DNA of 64,000 nucleotides from Leifsonia xyli (GCA_003243275.1 QFQR01000003.1:62001-126000), one strand, 5' to 3'. Counted from the stretch's first letter, positions 1-13,166 are shown. A program made the numbers and translations. Notes: generated by a model from the letters alone, not told the origin.

Positions 1-3000
1 TGACCAGCGCTCGGTTGCTGCCCGCCCAATCGTGCACGGTGGCCGACCCGGCGAGGTACTCGCCGTCGAATCGGAGCGGCGGGCCGAGGGCTTTGCCGCT
101 CGTCGGGTCGAAGGGCTGCACCCACGTGTCGGTGACGGCGAACGCACGATCGGGGGTCGCCCCGCCGTGCGGCACCACGCCAGGCACGCCATCGAGCAGT
201 CCGCCCGACAGTTCGCGCGGCCGGCCGCCATCCACATCGCTGAGCACCTGCGACTGGGCCGCCTCGTCCCACCTCCCGATCACCCCGTGGCCGAGCACGT
301 CGATGTAGTCGGAGATCGGCCCGGTGCCGGTGTCGGACTCGAGGTCCCACAGTCGGTAGGGCGCGAGACCCTCGTTCGCGACCGTTCCGGCGGGCACGGT
401 CACGATGGTGCGATCGTCGGCGAACCCGCTGTCCGTCGCCACCTGACCCCGTGCGACGAGGCGCGAGATCGGTCCGCTGCCGTCGAGCGGCACCCGTTCG
501 ACGAACGGCGTGCTGCGCTGGTTGGTGACGAGCAACGATCCGTCATCGAAGGCGGCCACGTTGAAGACCCAGGTCGCCTGCGTCTGGATCTCGCGGGCGG
601 TCGGCTGTCCGTCGGAGATGCTGGCCTCCCACGGCACCCCGTCGTCGCAGAAGAACGTCCCTCCCGGAAGCGGGGTGATGCTGAAGCAGCCTCGCACACC
701 GGGGGCGGCGGTCCACAGCACGCGACCCGACGCGAACTCGACACGGGCCACTCCATCCTCGCCCGCCGACAGCAGGGTGCCGTCGCCGAGGTCGCGCATG
801 GATCGCGTGGCGTAGTCGCCAGGAAGGGGGATGCGGCCGACCGGTTCCCGGCTGGCCGCGTCGTAGAGGTCGAGACCGTCGACGGCACCCGCGGCCACGC
901 GCCCATCCGTGAGGACCGTCACACCCCGGTACCCCGTGCGGCCGTCTCCCGGGTCGGCGCCCTCGAGCTGCTGACCGGTCAGCGTGTCGACGTCGAGGAA
1001 GAAGGGTGCCGGTTTGTCGTCCGCACGCAGCACCAGCGTCGAGCCGTCGGCCGTGAAGGAGCCCTCGCTGGCGATCGGTGCCTCGATAGTGGTCGGGCCG
1101 GTCACGATCTCGCCCGAGGAGAGATCGACGGTGACGAAGGTGGTCGAGCAGCACGCACCGGGCGCGCCGCCCTTCCAGCCGGGGTACGCGACGATCGCAC
1201 GGGTGCCGTCCGGGGTGAGATGGATCGCCCCCGGCAGCTGCGTCGAAGCGTCCGGCAGCCGGGCGGGGAACTCGCGCACCCGGGTGCCGTCGTCGAGATC
1301 CCAGACACTCAGCCGCATGCCGAGACCGTCGTCGGACTCGGCGACGTCGTCGGAGCTGACGAGCACCTCGCGCCCACCCGGCAACGGCACCCCGAACACG
1401 CGTTGGTCGTCGCCGAAGAACGTCTTGGCGGTCGGGATGATCGGCGCGGAGAGCACCGCGAACAGCGTCGAACGGGCACGCACGTCATCCGGATGTCGGC
1501 GATACAGCTCGGCGGCCAGGATGGCGGCGGTGTCGCGGTCGGAGTCGATGAGATCGCGTGCGGAGGCAGCCACGGCCTCGATCCGCGCGTCCTGCTCGGC
1601 GGCCGAGGCATCCCGCTCGCGCACCATCGCCAACCCGCCCGCAGCGAGCGCGGTGATGAGCAGCGCCGCCGCCGCGACCAGCGCCCCGCGCAGCAGACGG
1701 TTCTGCCGGCGCTGCCGAACGGCGCGCGCGGCGAGTTCGGCGATCTCCGACCTCTGCGCGGTCTCGGCGGCGCGGAGGTAGTCGCCCTCGACCGCCGTGA
1801 GGTCGGGGGCGGACTCGTCGCGCCACTCCAGAAGTGCGGCGAGACGCCCGCCGCGGGGAAGGTCATCACCGACGCGGCCCGCGGCGTCCCACGCGGCCGC
1901 GCCCTCCTCGACGCGACGAAGCAGCCCGGCGTCCTCGGCATCCGTGTTCAACCAGTCGAGCAGTCGAGGCCAGGCCGAGGCGACCGCCTCATGCGCCACG
2001 ACGACGGTGTCACCGTCGACCGCGAGCAGGCGGGAGGCGACCAGCTGCTCGACGACACGGCTCCGCAGGGGGTCGGCGACCGCCTCGTCAGCCCGATGCG
2101 TCGCCGCAGCACGCCCCCGTCGGTGTCGCGGGCGAGCAGGCGCATCAGCAGCGAGCGACAGCCCTGCTGCTCGTCGAGGGTGAACTGCTGGAAGCGGCCC
2201 TCGGCGGCACGGGCGATCGCGCCCGCGATCCCGCCGGCCTCCTCATAGCCCTGCACGGTGAGCGTGGATCCCTCCCGCCTCCGCCAGGTCTCCACGAGCG
2301 CGTGGGACAGCAGCGGGAGCGCGGCTGGGCGCTCCTCCGCATCGCGCAGCATCACCTCGACCAGGCCGGCCTCGAGCCGCAGCCCCACCGCGGCGGCCGG
2401 TCGCTCGATCGCGGCGCGCAGGCCCGCCCGATCGATCGGCGCCAGAGCGAACACCCCTCGCCCGAGCAGACCGCCGATGGCGGGCAGCGCGGTCGCGCGG
2501 TCGAGATGGTCCGAGCGCAGTGTCAGCAGCACGGTCGCGCCCTCGTCGACCAGGCGGGCGAGCGCGGCGGCCGTCCGCCCGCGGGGATCCTCGCCGAGCG
2601 AGAAGAACTCCTCGAACTTGTCGATGGCGATCACATCGGGGCGCTGCGGCCGCTCGCTCAGCTCCCGCAGCACCTCCGACGCCGACGGGTCGAGCCGCAC
2701 CGTCTGCACGCTGCGCACCCCCGCCCGCACCGCCGGCAGCACGCCCGCGAGCATGAGCGAGGACTTGCCGCACCCCGACGCTCCGACGATGGTGACCACC
2801 GCGCCCGCGCGCAGCCGGTCGAGCACCGCCTGCGTGTCGGCTTCGCGCCCGAAGAACCGGTCGGCCGCATCGCCGTCGAACGCGCGCAGACCAAGATAGG
2901 GGCAGTCGGCTGCCGGTGCGACGGGGGTGTGCTCGTCGAGCAGAGGATCCTGACGCAGGATCGCGCGCTCGAGCGTCGTGAGTCGCGCGCCGGGCTCGAC

Positions 3001-3654
3001 GCCCAGACTCTCGAGCAGGCCGGAGCGGGCGCGCCGCAGCACGCTGAGCGCCTCGGCCTGCCGGTCGGCGCGGTAGTTGGCGAGCGCGAGGATCGCCCAG
3101 CGCGCCTCGCGCAGCGGCTCCTCGCGCACCAACTGCTCGGCGTCGGCGACCACCGCGGCGGACTCGCCCGAGCGCAGGCGCGCGTCGAGCAGCTCCTCCT
3201 GGGCGGTCGAGCGCATCTCCGTCAGCCGCTCCGCCTCCGTGCGGGCCGGCGGCCAGTCGGTCAGCTCGTCGAACGGCGCGCCACGCCACAAGTCGAGCGC
3301 CCGACCGAACGCGGCCGCCGCCCGGTCGGGCAGGTCGCGGATGAGGTACTCGCGCGCCGTGGTGAACTGCTGCTCGAAGGCGACGGTGTCGATCACGGCC
3401 TGATCGAGACCGAGGGCGTACCCGCGCGGATCGGTGCGCACCGCATCCGCCCCCAGCTCGGACCGGATCGACGCGACCGACGTCTTCACCTGCTGCCACC
3501 AGGTGTCGGGCGGCGTCGCGCCCCACAGGGCATCGGCGAGCTCGTCGCGCGTCACCACCCCGCCGCGTCGCACCACCAGCGCGGCCAGGACGCGGCGGTC
3601 CCGGGGGCGCAGCGCCGCACCCGCCTCGAGGGGGCCGAGCGCCGCGATGATCAT
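1..3654 (-). pseudogene. SARP/AfsR-type regulator with NTPase and propeller domains, frameshifted and cut by window edge
   Basis: Read from ATG 3654, the protein has an OmpR-like winged helix (about residues 1-90), a bacterial transcriptional activation domain (about 95-240) and a STAND-type NTPase with P-loop GASGCGKSS. Near 2092-2094 the reading frame changes: the intact coding frame continues to base 1 in another phase as a helical NTPase tail, a membrane-segment region (about 1630-1700) and a long propeller-like C-terminus containing RLSVWDLDDG. As written, the first frame ends at 1948 after about 50 nonsense residues. One missing G in the coding-strand GGG would restore continuity. This could be a sequencing error, a true pseudogene or programmed slippage. 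Family role: DNA-binding activator gated by nucleotide; target unknown. The earlier in-frame start at 3828 is unlikely because it crosses the divergent gene. Confidence 0.72.
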
Positions 3655-3733
3655 GCGAGAAGTGTGAACGCCGCTCAGCACCGGGGCAAGGGTGCGATAT
3701 CGGGCGAGTATCGGCGCGTGACACTCTCCCCGC

Positions 3734-4732
3734 ATGAAACGTGCTGCTCGGATGCTGATCGCCGTCGCCGTCGTCGCCCTGCTCGCGGGATGCGTCGCGC
3801 CCGCCCCGTCTCCCGCGCCGTCGCTCACGGCATCCGGCTCCGCTGATCCGGTCGCCGCCGCGTTCCCGCGAGGTGCGGCCGTCGTCTACACGAACGCAGG
3901 CGTCGTGCGCATCGCGGCACCCGACGGCTCGGGTGATGTCGTCGTCACCTCGGTGCCGCCAGGCGAGCAACTGCACCCGGACTGGTCGCCGGCGGGCGAC
4001 GCGGTCGCGTTCGCGGTGGACGACTCAGACGGCACCCGCGACATCTGGGTCGCCTCCGACGGCGGTGCGGTTCGCCGTCTCGTGGACTGCGCCGACCCGT
4101 GCGCGTTCACCGACGATCCTGCGTGGTCGCCCGACGGCACCGCGATCGCCTTCCATCGCGGTGTCGACGGTGGTGGCGGTCGCGGGGTGGCGACACTCGA
4201 GACCGTCCCGGTGGCGGGCGGCGCCGCCACCGTCGTCGCCACCCTTCCGTCGACCGAGTACCCGTTCGCTCCGCGTTGGAGCCCGGATGGCACCCGCATC
4301 GTGACCGAGGTCATCACCTTCGCGAGCGAGGACATCGCCGAGGACGCGATCAGCGCGACACGGATCGCGATCATCGACGTCGCCGACGGATCCCTCACCG
4401 AGATCCCCGGTGCGCCTGTGGGTGCCGGCTCTCCCGACTGGAGCCCGGATGGCACCCGCATCCTGTTCTCCCTCTCCAGCTCGTCCACGGTGATCGCCAG
4501 CGATCTCGCGTGGATCCCGCCGGAGGGCGGGACCCCCACGCCGCTCACGGATGTGGCGCGCGACGGGAAGCGGGCCCTGCTCGGCACCTGGACCCCGGAC
4601 GGCGCGTTGGTGATCTTCGACTACGAGACGCGTCTCGGCGACGCGTCCTCGGCGCAGATCTCGACCGTGTCGGCCGACGGCGGCGAGATCACGACCTTGT
4701 TCGCGGGCACGCACCCGCGCCTTCGGCCGTAG
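3734..4732 (+). CDS. TolB-like beta-propeller lipoprotein (WD40/PD40 repeats)
   Basis: 332 residues. The start has a lipoprotein signal peptide (basic MKRAAR, hydrophobic stretch, lipobox LLAGC with Cys near residue 20), so the protein should be anchored outside the cytoplasmic membrane. The body repeats motifs such as DWSPAGDAVAF, AWSPDGTAIAFH, RWSPDGTRI and DWSPDGTRILF, the blade signature of TolB/PD40 propellers. It is divergent from the frameshifted SARP regulator across only 79 bases, and that regulator also carries a propeller-like C-terminus, so a shared promoter region and a functional link are plausible but unproven. Ligand unknown. Confidence 0.8.
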   Translation: MKRAARMLIAVAVVALLAGCVAPAPSPAPSLTASGSADPVAAAFPRGAAVVYTNAGVVRIAAPDGSGDVVVTSVPPGEQLHPDWSPAGDAVAFAVDDSDGTRDIWVASDGGAVRRLVDCADPCAFTDDPAWSPDGTAIAFHRGVDGGGGRGVATLETVPVAGGAATVVATLPSTEYPFAPRWSPDGTRIVTEVITFASEDIAEDAISATRIAIIDVADGSLTEIPGAPVGAGSPDWSPDGTRILFSLSSSSTVIASDLAWIPPEGGTPTPLTDVARDGKRALLGTWTPDGALVIFDYETRLGDASSAQISTVSADGGEITTLFAGTHPRLRP

Positions 4733-4757
4733 CGCGGGCCCGCTGCCCGGCGGCGCC

Positions 4758-5417
4758 TCAGCTGTAGACGCCGTAGTACCCCGCCAGCGTGGACAGCGCG
4801 CTCTGCACCGCCACGAGTATCCACACGGACAGTCCGATGTAGAGCAGCGTGTACGCCACGATGTGCGCCCACAAGGGCCAGCCGACCGTGCGGCTCACCT
4901 TGCGCAGCACCACCTGGCGTCCGATCAGGTAGACGATCGGGTAGGGGATGAAGGCGAACGCCCAGTGGAAGGGCCGCACGACCCCGATCGCGAGCAGGTG
5001 CTTGTAGTCGCGGAACGCCGAGAACACCAGGAAGCCGAAGGCCGCCCAGCCGAGCAGGCCGAAGATCGCGATGACGCCGAAATAGCCGGCGAAGGTGTTC
5101 GTGATCACCCCGGCGTTGCCCGACAGCATCGCCTCGAGGTAGCTGCGCATGTAGCCGCCGATGTCGAAGAAGAACCACGGCAGCGAGATCACCACGTTGA
5201 GGAGCGACACCACCCATACCCAGCCGCTGTCGATCCTGGTCCCCGCGGGGAGCGCCGTGCGCTCGGGTGGCGCACCGATCGCGGGCGCGGATGCGGATGC
5301 GGGTGCGGGTGCCCGGTGCTCCGTCCAGTCGCGACCGTCCCACCAGCGCTGGCCGCCCGATCCGTCCGGGTACCATCCGGGCGCGGCGGTCTGGCTCGTG
5401 GAGACGTCGTCGGTCAT
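4758..5417 (-). CDS. DUF2510 membrane protein
   Basis: 219 residues. The N-terminus holds a DUF2510 motif (APGWYPDGSGGQRWWDG, residues 12-28), a short Trp-rich cytosolic module common in actinobacterial membrane proteins. It is followed by about five predicted membrane segments (VWVVSLLNVVISLPWFFF, FGVIAIFGLLGWAAFGFLVF and later ones). A conserved YLIGRQVVLRKVSR element also appears in the next gene on the same strand, so the two are paralogues. Function unknown. It converges with the TolB-like gene with a 25-base gap. Confidence 0.75.
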   Translation of the reverse strand: MTDDVSTSQTAAPGWYPDGSGGQRWWDGRDWTEHRAPAPASASAPAIGAPPERTALPAGTRIDSGWVWVVSLLNVVISLPWFFFDIGGYMRSYLEAMLSGNAGVITNTFAGYFGVIAIFGLLGWAAFGFLVFSAFRDYKHLLAIGVVRPFHWAFAFIPYPIVYLIGRQVVLRKVSRTVGWPLWAHIVAYTLLYIGLSVWILVAVQSALSTLAGYYGVYS

Positions 5418-5449
5418 GGGGCGATTCTAGGGCGAGCCGCTGATGCGGT

Positions 5450-5974
5450 TCAGGGTGCGGTCCCGAGTCCCGCGAGCGCGTTCGCCACGGTGACGGCGGC
5501 CCACACGCCGAACGCGGAGTACCAGAGCACGTAGAGCGCGATCGACACGGCGAGGGGTGCGGGCGAGGGTCGCGTCACCTTGCCGAGCACCACGTGGCGT
5601 CCGATCACGTAGACGATGCCCGCGATCGCGGCGAACCCCCACGGGAACGGATGCGCCACCCCCAGCGCCCGCAGCCGTCGCGCGTCGCGCCACGCGAACA
5701 GCAGTGCGAGGGCGATCGTCGCGAGTGTGCTCGCCGCCATCAGCGCCAGGTGGAGCGCGACGGTGGCGAGTGCGGCATCCGCGTCGCCCACCCACAGGGC
5801 GTCGAGCACGACGTCGATGTCGAACAGGAAGATCGTCGAGGCGAGCACCCACGGCACCACGACGATGAGCCACACCCAGAGCGTGCCGACCCGGGTGCCG
5901 GGCGGCAGCGGGGGCCGCACGCGGGGAGCCCGCATCTCCCGCGAGGCCGGGGGAGGGATGACGAGGCCGCTCAC
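5450..5974 (-). CDS. Small membrane protein, paralogue of the neighbouring DUF2510 protein
   Basis: About 174 residues from GTG 5974 (ATG 5935 is the alternative). It lacks the DUF2510 head but keeps the membrane core of the downstream gene: TLWVWLIVVVPWVLASTIFLFDI near the start, then HPFPWGFAAIAGIVYVIG and RHVVLGKVTRP, matching the YLIGRQVVLRKVSR element of its neighbour. Four predicted membrane segments. The open frame continues upstream to 7225 but that part is antisense to the aminotransferase gene and is rejected. The gap to the paralogue is 32 bases, so they are probably co-transcribed. Function unknown. Confidence 0.65.
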   Translation of the reverse strand: MSGLVIPPPASREMRAPRVRPPLPPGTRVGTLWVWLIVVVPWVLASTIFLFDIDVVLDALWVGDADAALATVALHLALMAASTLATIALALLFAWRDARRLRALGVAHPFPWGFAAIAGIVYVIGRHVVLGKVTRPSPAPLAVSIALYVLWYSAFGVWAAVTVANALAGLGTAP

Positions 5975-6040
5975 CCCGCGAGCGTATCCCGCACGGGCGG
6001 TGCGGATGCCGCCTGGCGGGTCGCCGCCTAGCATCGAGGC

Positions 6041-7181
6041 GTGGACACGACACCCGCCGAACCCCTCGACCGCCTGCGCCTGCGCACGAGCGAGAAGTGG
6101 GGGGCTCATCCGGCCGAGGTGCTGCCGATGTTCGTCGCCGAGATGGACTACCCCCTTGCCCCGGCCATCGCGGACGCCCTGCACGCGGCGATCGACCTGG
6201 GCGACACCGGATACGTGAACCCGCGGCTGCCGGGCGCGGCGGAGGCCTTCGCCGCCTTCGCGCGCGACAACTGGGGCTGGTCGCCCGACCCGGCGCGCAT
6301 GGGCATCACGACGGATGTGAGCGTCGTGATCGTCGAGACGCTGCGGCGGCTCGCGGCACCCGGCGACGGCGTCATCATCACGCCGCCCGTGTATCCGCCG
6401 TTCTTCGACCTGATCCCGGAGGCGGGGGCGCGCGTCGTCGAGGTGCCGCTCAGCGACGACGGCATCCGCTACGCGCTCGACCTCGCCAGCATCGACCGGG
6501 CGCTCGCGGCGGGGGCGCGCGGCGTGCTGCTGTGCAACCCGCACAACCCGCTCGGCCTCGTGCACAGCCGCGCCGAGCTGGAGGAGCTGGCGCGCATCGT
6601 CGAGCGGCACGGCGGCTTCGTGGTGAGCGACGAGATCCACGCCCCGCTCGTGCACTCGGGTGCCAGCTTCACCCCCTACCTCGCGGTGTCGGATGCGGCG
6701 CGCGCGCACGGCGTCGCTGCCGAGTCGGGCAGCAAGGCCTTCAACCTCGCGGGGCTGAAGGCCGCGTTCCTGGTGGCGGAGTCGGAGCGGATGACGGAGC
6801 TGATCCGCACGCTGCCCGACGAGGTCACCTACCGCACCGGCCAGTTCGGCCTCATCGCCACCCGGGTCGGGTTCGCCGACTCCCGCGACTGGCTCGCCGC
6901 CACCATCGCGGCGATCGAGGCGAACCTCGAACTGCTCGCGACCGCCCTCGCGCGGGAGCTCCCCGCGGCGCGGCTGCGGCGCCCCGAGGCGAGCTACCTC
7001 GCCTGGATCGACCTCTCGGAGCTCGGTTGGGGCGACGACCCGGCCGCCCACCTGCTCGAGCATGCGCAGCTCGCGCTCTCGAGCGGGCCGGCGTTCGGCC
7101 GCGAGGGGCGCGGCTTCGTGCGCCTCAACCTCGCGTGTGCGCCCGAGCTCGTGAGCGAGGCGGTGTCGCGGATGGCGGCGC

Positions 7182-7195
<14 letters not shown>
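6041..7195 (+). CDS. MalY/PatB-family PLP-dependent C-S lyase (cystathionine beta-lyase type)
   Basis: 384 residues from GTG 6041. Fold type I aminotransferase: cofactor-binding aspartate in VSDEIHAPL (about D197) and the Schiff-base lysine in SGSKAFNLAGLK (about K232). The NPHNP motif (about 166-170) and a GY.NP start-region motif match the MalY/PatB subgroup, which cleaves the C-S bond of cystathionine or similar thioethers to a thiol, pyruvate and ammonia. With the CBS and MetB genes near 55-57 kb it fits sulfur amino acid metabolism, though subgroup substrate range varies. The 3' end overlaps the convergent metal ATPase by 14 bases. Confidence 0.85.
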
Positions 7196-9662
<2,467 letters not shown>

Positions 9663-9810
9663 GGTGTGCCGCCGCGGAGTCGAAGGAAGAAGGGTGCAGT
9701 GTCGACGTTAGGTGGGCGCGCTGTCGGGGGCAAGCGGCGGGGGGAGCCTCAGCGACGTCGGTTAGCCTGACACTGGCCGAGAGCCGCGAATCGGGAGGGG
9801 GGTGAGCCGC

Positions 9811-10848
9811 ATGTTCACACAGTGGACGCCCGATGGCCCACCGAGCTTCGCCGAACTCGTCGCCCCCACCTTCCCCGAGCCGCCCGTGCTGCCGGTGATC
9901 GGCGGCGTGCTGGCCGTGCTCTATCTCGTCGGCGTGGTGCGCCTCGCGGTGCTCCGTCGTCGCTGGCCGCTCGGTCGCACGGTCTGTTTCGTGCTCGGAT
10001 GCGCCCTGCTCATCGCGGTGGGCGGGCTCGGCCTCGAGGCCTACGGCACGGTCATGCTGTCGGTGTTCATGTTCCAGCAGCTCACGATCATGATGACGAT
10101 CCCGCCGTTGCTCGTGCTCGGCGCCCCCGGCTCCCTGCTGCTGCGCGCCACGCCGCACCGGGGTGCCGGACGGATGGTGCTGCGGCTCGCGCTCGCGGGG
10201 CTGCGCTCCCGCAGGCTCGGCTGGCTGCTCAGCCCGGCGGTCGGCATCCCCCTGTTCCTGTTGTCGTTCTTCGGGCTCTACCTCGGCGGGCTCATCGACC
10301 CGGTGCTCGCGATGCCGGGTGGCCATCTGCTGCTCGAGGTGGTGTTCCTCGCCGTCGGGGTGCTGTTCACGATCCCGCTGCTCACGATCGACCCGGTGCC
10401 CGTGCGGATCGGTCACGCCACCCGCGCGGTCGACGTGTTCGTCGAGGCGGGGCTGCACGCCTTCTTCGGCATCGTGCTGATGATGGGCACCTACACGATC
10501 GTCGACACCTTCGCCTCCGCCTCCGCCGAGGCAGGCATCGACCCCCTGTTCGACCAGCAGGTGGCGGGCGGTCTCGCCTGGGGATACGGCGAGGCGCCGA
10601 CCGTCATCATCCTGCTCGTCATCATGTACCGCTGGTTCCGTGACGACACACGCCGGGCCGCGGCCGCCGACGTACGTGCGGATCGGGATGGCGATGCCGA
10701 GCTCGAGGCCTACAACGCGCGCCTCGCGGCGATGTCGGCACGGTCGCGGCGACAGGAGGCGAGCTCGGCGACGGGCGAGGCGGCTGCCGACGACGGCGAG
10801 CGGCGAGTGGCGCCGGAGGAGCCCGCCAGTACTACCCTTCCTGCATGA
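9811..10848 (+). CDS. ctaG: CtaG-family cytochrome c oxidase assembly protein
   Basis: 345 residues from ATG 9811; a GTG at 9802 is possible but would sit almost on the GGGAGGGG Shine-Dalgarno at 9793-9800. Seven or so membrane segments, with motifs of the caa3-type CtaG family: MFQQLTIMMTIPPLLVLGAP and a later HLLLEVVFLAVGVLFTIPLL followed by EAGLHAFFGIVLMMG. The family is linked to copper insertion into cytochrome oxidase and in actinobacteria often sits with copper genes, as here. The C-terminal 60 residues are polar and low complexity. Its stop overlaps the next start by four bases, so it is co-translated with the kinase gene. Confidence 0.83.
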   Translation: MFTQWTPDGPPSFAELVAPTFPEPPVLPVIGGVLAVLYLVGVVRLAVLRRRWPLGRTVCFVLGCALLIAVGGLGLEAYGTVMLSVFMFQQLTIMMTIPPLLVLGAPGSLLLRATPHRGAGRMVLRLALAGLRSRRLGWLLSPAVGIPLFLLSFFGLYLGGLIDPVLAMPGGHLLLEVVFLAVGVLFTIPLLTIDPVPVRIGHATRAVDVFVEAGLHAFFGIVLMMGTYTIVDTFASASAEAGIDPLFDQQVAGGLAWGYGEAPTVIILLVIMYRWFRDDTRRAAAADVRADRDGDAELEAYNARLAAMSARSRRQEASSATGEAAADDGERRVAPEEPASTTLPA

Positions 10849-12068
10849 GCGTGGCCACCCCACCGGACGCGGCGCCCGCCGGTTCGGGCGGCGGATGGAT
10901 CTTCCCCCTGCGCGACGCGGCGATCACCACGCGCGCCGCCCTCGTGACGGGCGCGGTGGCGCTCAGCCTCACGCTGCTGTCGGTGCTCGCCGTGCTCGGC
11001 ATCATCCTCATCGTCGCGGAGCCCGACAGTCTCGTCTGGTGGGCGCCGATTCCGCTCCTGCCGCTCGCCGGATGCTGCCTGGCCGCGTGGCGCTGGGAGC
11101 CGCTTCCCCCGGTCGGCTACGCGCTCGTCGTGGTCGGCATCGCCGTCTCGCTCGCGGCTCTCACGGCCGCCGCGGCCCAGTCGCCCGCGCAGGCGATCGC
11201 CGGGACGGCGAGCTTCCTGCTGTCGATGTCGACCAACGTCGCCGTGCTGATCGGGGCATCTGCCGACCGCTGGACGGGGGGTGTCGCCGGGGCGATCGGC
11301 GGCTATCTGCTCGGTGAGGGCACGATCGCGGTCGCCGCTGCCGTGGTGGGGTTGCCGTATCGCTTCGACGTGCCGCCGATCGCGATCGCGGTGGGGGTGG
11401 CCGCCGCGTACGCGATCTTCCCGTTCGCGCGTCGTCGCGCGCGGCGCGGCACGGCATCCCTCGAGGCCGCGGGCGAGCGCTCGCGGGCGCGTCGGGTGCG
11501 CGACGAGGAGGCGCGCGAGTCGATCGCGCTGCTGCACGACACGATTCTGGGCGAGCTGGCCGTGCTCGCGAACTCCCCTCCCGGTGCGCTCGGGGATCGG
11601 GATCGGGAGCGTGTCGCCCGCAGCCTCGAGCTGAGCGCCATGCTGCCCCTGCTGCGCGAGGAGACGGCCCCCGCGGGTGACGGGGTCGCGCCTCGGCTGG
11701 TGGCGATCGCGGCCGCAGGCGGGGTGCGGCTGCGGCTGGAGGGTGCGGTCGGCGCACTCGACGAGGTCCCCGACACCGCCGGGCTCGCGTTGCGCGCGGC
11801 GCTCGAGCAGTGCGTCGTCAACATCGCCCGCCACGCGGGCGTCGACGAGGCCTGGCTCTCGGTCGACGTCGCCGGGGACGAGCTCGGGGTGACGATCGTC
11901 GACAAGGGGGTCGGGTTCGACCCGGCGGCGGTTCCGCGCGACCGTCTGGGGCTCAGCGAGTCGGTGCGCGGACGCATCATCCGCGGCGGCGGGAGCGTGC
12001 GCGTGTGGAGCAGCCCGGGCGCTGGAACCTCCGTCCAGCTCACGGTGCCGAGGGGGGAGCCCTCGTGA
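10845..12068 (+). CDS. Membrane sensor histidine kinase (HATPase, LHDT-type H box)
   Basis: 407 residues. Six or so membrane segments fill residues 25-190. A cytosolic part follows with an LLHDT motif (about H231) resembling the HisKA_3 phospho-acceptor and a GHKL ATPase domain: an N-box-like NIARHAG near 326 and DKGVGFDP, then GLSESVRGRII and GAGTSVQLTVP. Overlaps both neighbours by four bases (ATGA, GTGA), so translation is coupled to ctaG upstream and the degenerate kinase-like gene downstream. No response regulator is in this run. The likely signal is metal or envelope state from context, but that is inference. Confidence 0.75.
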   Translation: MSVATPPDAAPAGSGGGWIFPLRDAAITTRAALVTGAVALSLTLLSVLAVLGIILIVAEPDSLVWWAPIPLLPLAGCCLAAWRWEPLPPVGYALVVVGIAVSLAALTAAAAQSPAQAIAGTASFLLSMSTNVAVLIGASADRWTGGVAGAIGGYLLGEGTIAVAAAVVGLPYRFDVPPIAIAVGVAAAYAIFPFARRRARRGTASLEAAGERSRARRVRDEEARESIALLHDTILGELAVLANSPPGALGDRDRERVARSLELSAMLPLLREETAPAGDGVAPRLVAIAAAGGVRLRLEGAVGALDEVPDTAGLALRAALEQCVVNIARHAGVDEAWLSVDVAGDELGVTIVDKGVGFDPAAVPRDRLGLSESVRGRIIRGGGSVRVWSSPGAGTSVQLTVPRGEPS

Positions 12069-13141
12069 ACGGTCTCTCCCCGCAGCAGCTCGACCCGCTC
12101 GGCGGGGTCACCGCTCAAACCTTCTCGTGGGTGCTCACCACCGCCGCGTTCGGAACCGCGATCGGGCTCAGCATCGTGCACAGCACCGAGTACCACGATC
12201 CGTTGCTGCTGGCCGTGGCCTTCGGCCTGCTCGGGGTCGCGGGCGTCGTCGCGGTGCTGTCGAGCTCGCCGCGCCGCGCACCGTTCGGACGTCGCAGCGC
12301 CGTCGCCATCCACCTCGCGGGGCTCGGCGCGGTCATCGCGGAGGCGGCGGCGCAGTGGGGCACCAACGAGGTGGTCCGCTCCGACTGGGCACCACTGTCG
12401 CTCGCGCTGCTCGTCGTGCTGACCGGATGCTTCCGCCCGGCCGCCGAGATCCTGGTCTTCACCGGGGTGAGCGTCGCCGTCGTCGCGAGCGTCACGATGG
12501 CGGGCGCTGCCGCCTCGCAGCTGCCGTTTCCGCTGCCCGTCTACGCGGGCCTCACGGCGGGGCCGGTGCTCGCCGCGGGTGCGGGGGCGGCGGCGTTCTC
12601 GGCGGCACTCGTGAGCCGTTTGCTGAGGTGGCACGAGGCCACCGGTGCCATGCGGCTGGCGGATGCGGAGAGCATCCGGGCGCGGGTGCGGGAGGACGTG
12701 CACGTGGCGCGGCTGGCCCTCGTCGAGGCCGAGGTCGGTCCGTTCCTGCGCGAGCTGCTGGATCGGGGGAGCACGGTCGAGGCTGATGCGGTGCGCGCCC
12801 GGACGCTGGGCGAGGCGCTTCGCCGGGCGCTCGTCGCGGAGGCGGACGAGGTGTGGCTCGGCGATCTGGTGACGCAACTGCACGACCCGGGCGATCTCGC
12901 CGGGAGGATGGACGAGGCGCAACGCGCGGCGGTCGAGGCCGCCTGCGTCGCGCTGACCGACCGGCAGACCCTCGCCTCGCTGGCACGGGTCGCCGGCACC
13001 GCGCGTCTCACCCTGCGCTGGGGTCGCGGCGGGGGCGGGAGACTCGGCCCCGAAGTGCAGGCGATGCTGCGCCACGTCTTCCCGGGAGCGCGGTTGGCGC
13101 TCGGCGCCCGGGTGATCGAGTTGGAGTTCGAGGCGGACTGA
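12065..13141 (+). CDS. Membrane protein resembling a degenerate sensor kinase
   Basis: 358 residues from GTG 12065, which overlaps the previous stop (GTGA). About six membrane segments (residues 20-190) are followed by a helical region with DVHVARLALVEAEVG, which lines up loosely with the H-box helix of the preceding kinase, and a C-terminal alpha/beta part ending in FPGARLALGARVIELEFE. None of the ATP-binding boxes (N, G1, G2) is readable. I interpret it as a kinase-like partner that has lost catalysis, perhaps a co-sensor. A plain membrane protein of unknown function is the alternative. Confidence 0.6.
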   Translation: MNGLSPQQLDPLGGVTAQTFSWVLTTAAFGTAIGLSIVHSTEYHDPLLLAVAFGLLGVAGVVAVLSSSPRRAPFGRRSAVAIHLAGLGAVIAEAAAQWGTNEVVRSDWAPLSLALLVVLTGCFRPAAEILVFTGVSVAVVASVTMAGAAASQLPFPLPVYAGLTAGPVLAAGAGAAAFSAALVSRLLRWHEATGAMRLADAESIRARVREDVHVARLALVEAEVGPFLRELLDRGSTVEADAVRARTLGEALRRALVAEADEVWLGDLVTQLHDPGDLAGRMDEAQRAAVEAACVALTDRQTLASLARVAGTARLTLRWGRGGGGRLGPEVQAMLRHVFPGARLALGARVIELEFEAD

Positions 13142-13166
13142 GCCAGCGCTCGGCCCCGGATGCGGA

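Noticed and set aside
32..2248. Long + strand open frame of 738 codons
   Set aside because: It is antisense to the SARP/NTPase/propeller gene, Arg/Gly/Ala-rich without domain motifs, and arises from high G+C content.
9723..9770. TTAGG/TTAGCCT words resembling a DtxR/IdeR iron box
   Set aside because: Only half-sites match and the dyad is poor; more likely a plain promoter region for ctaG.
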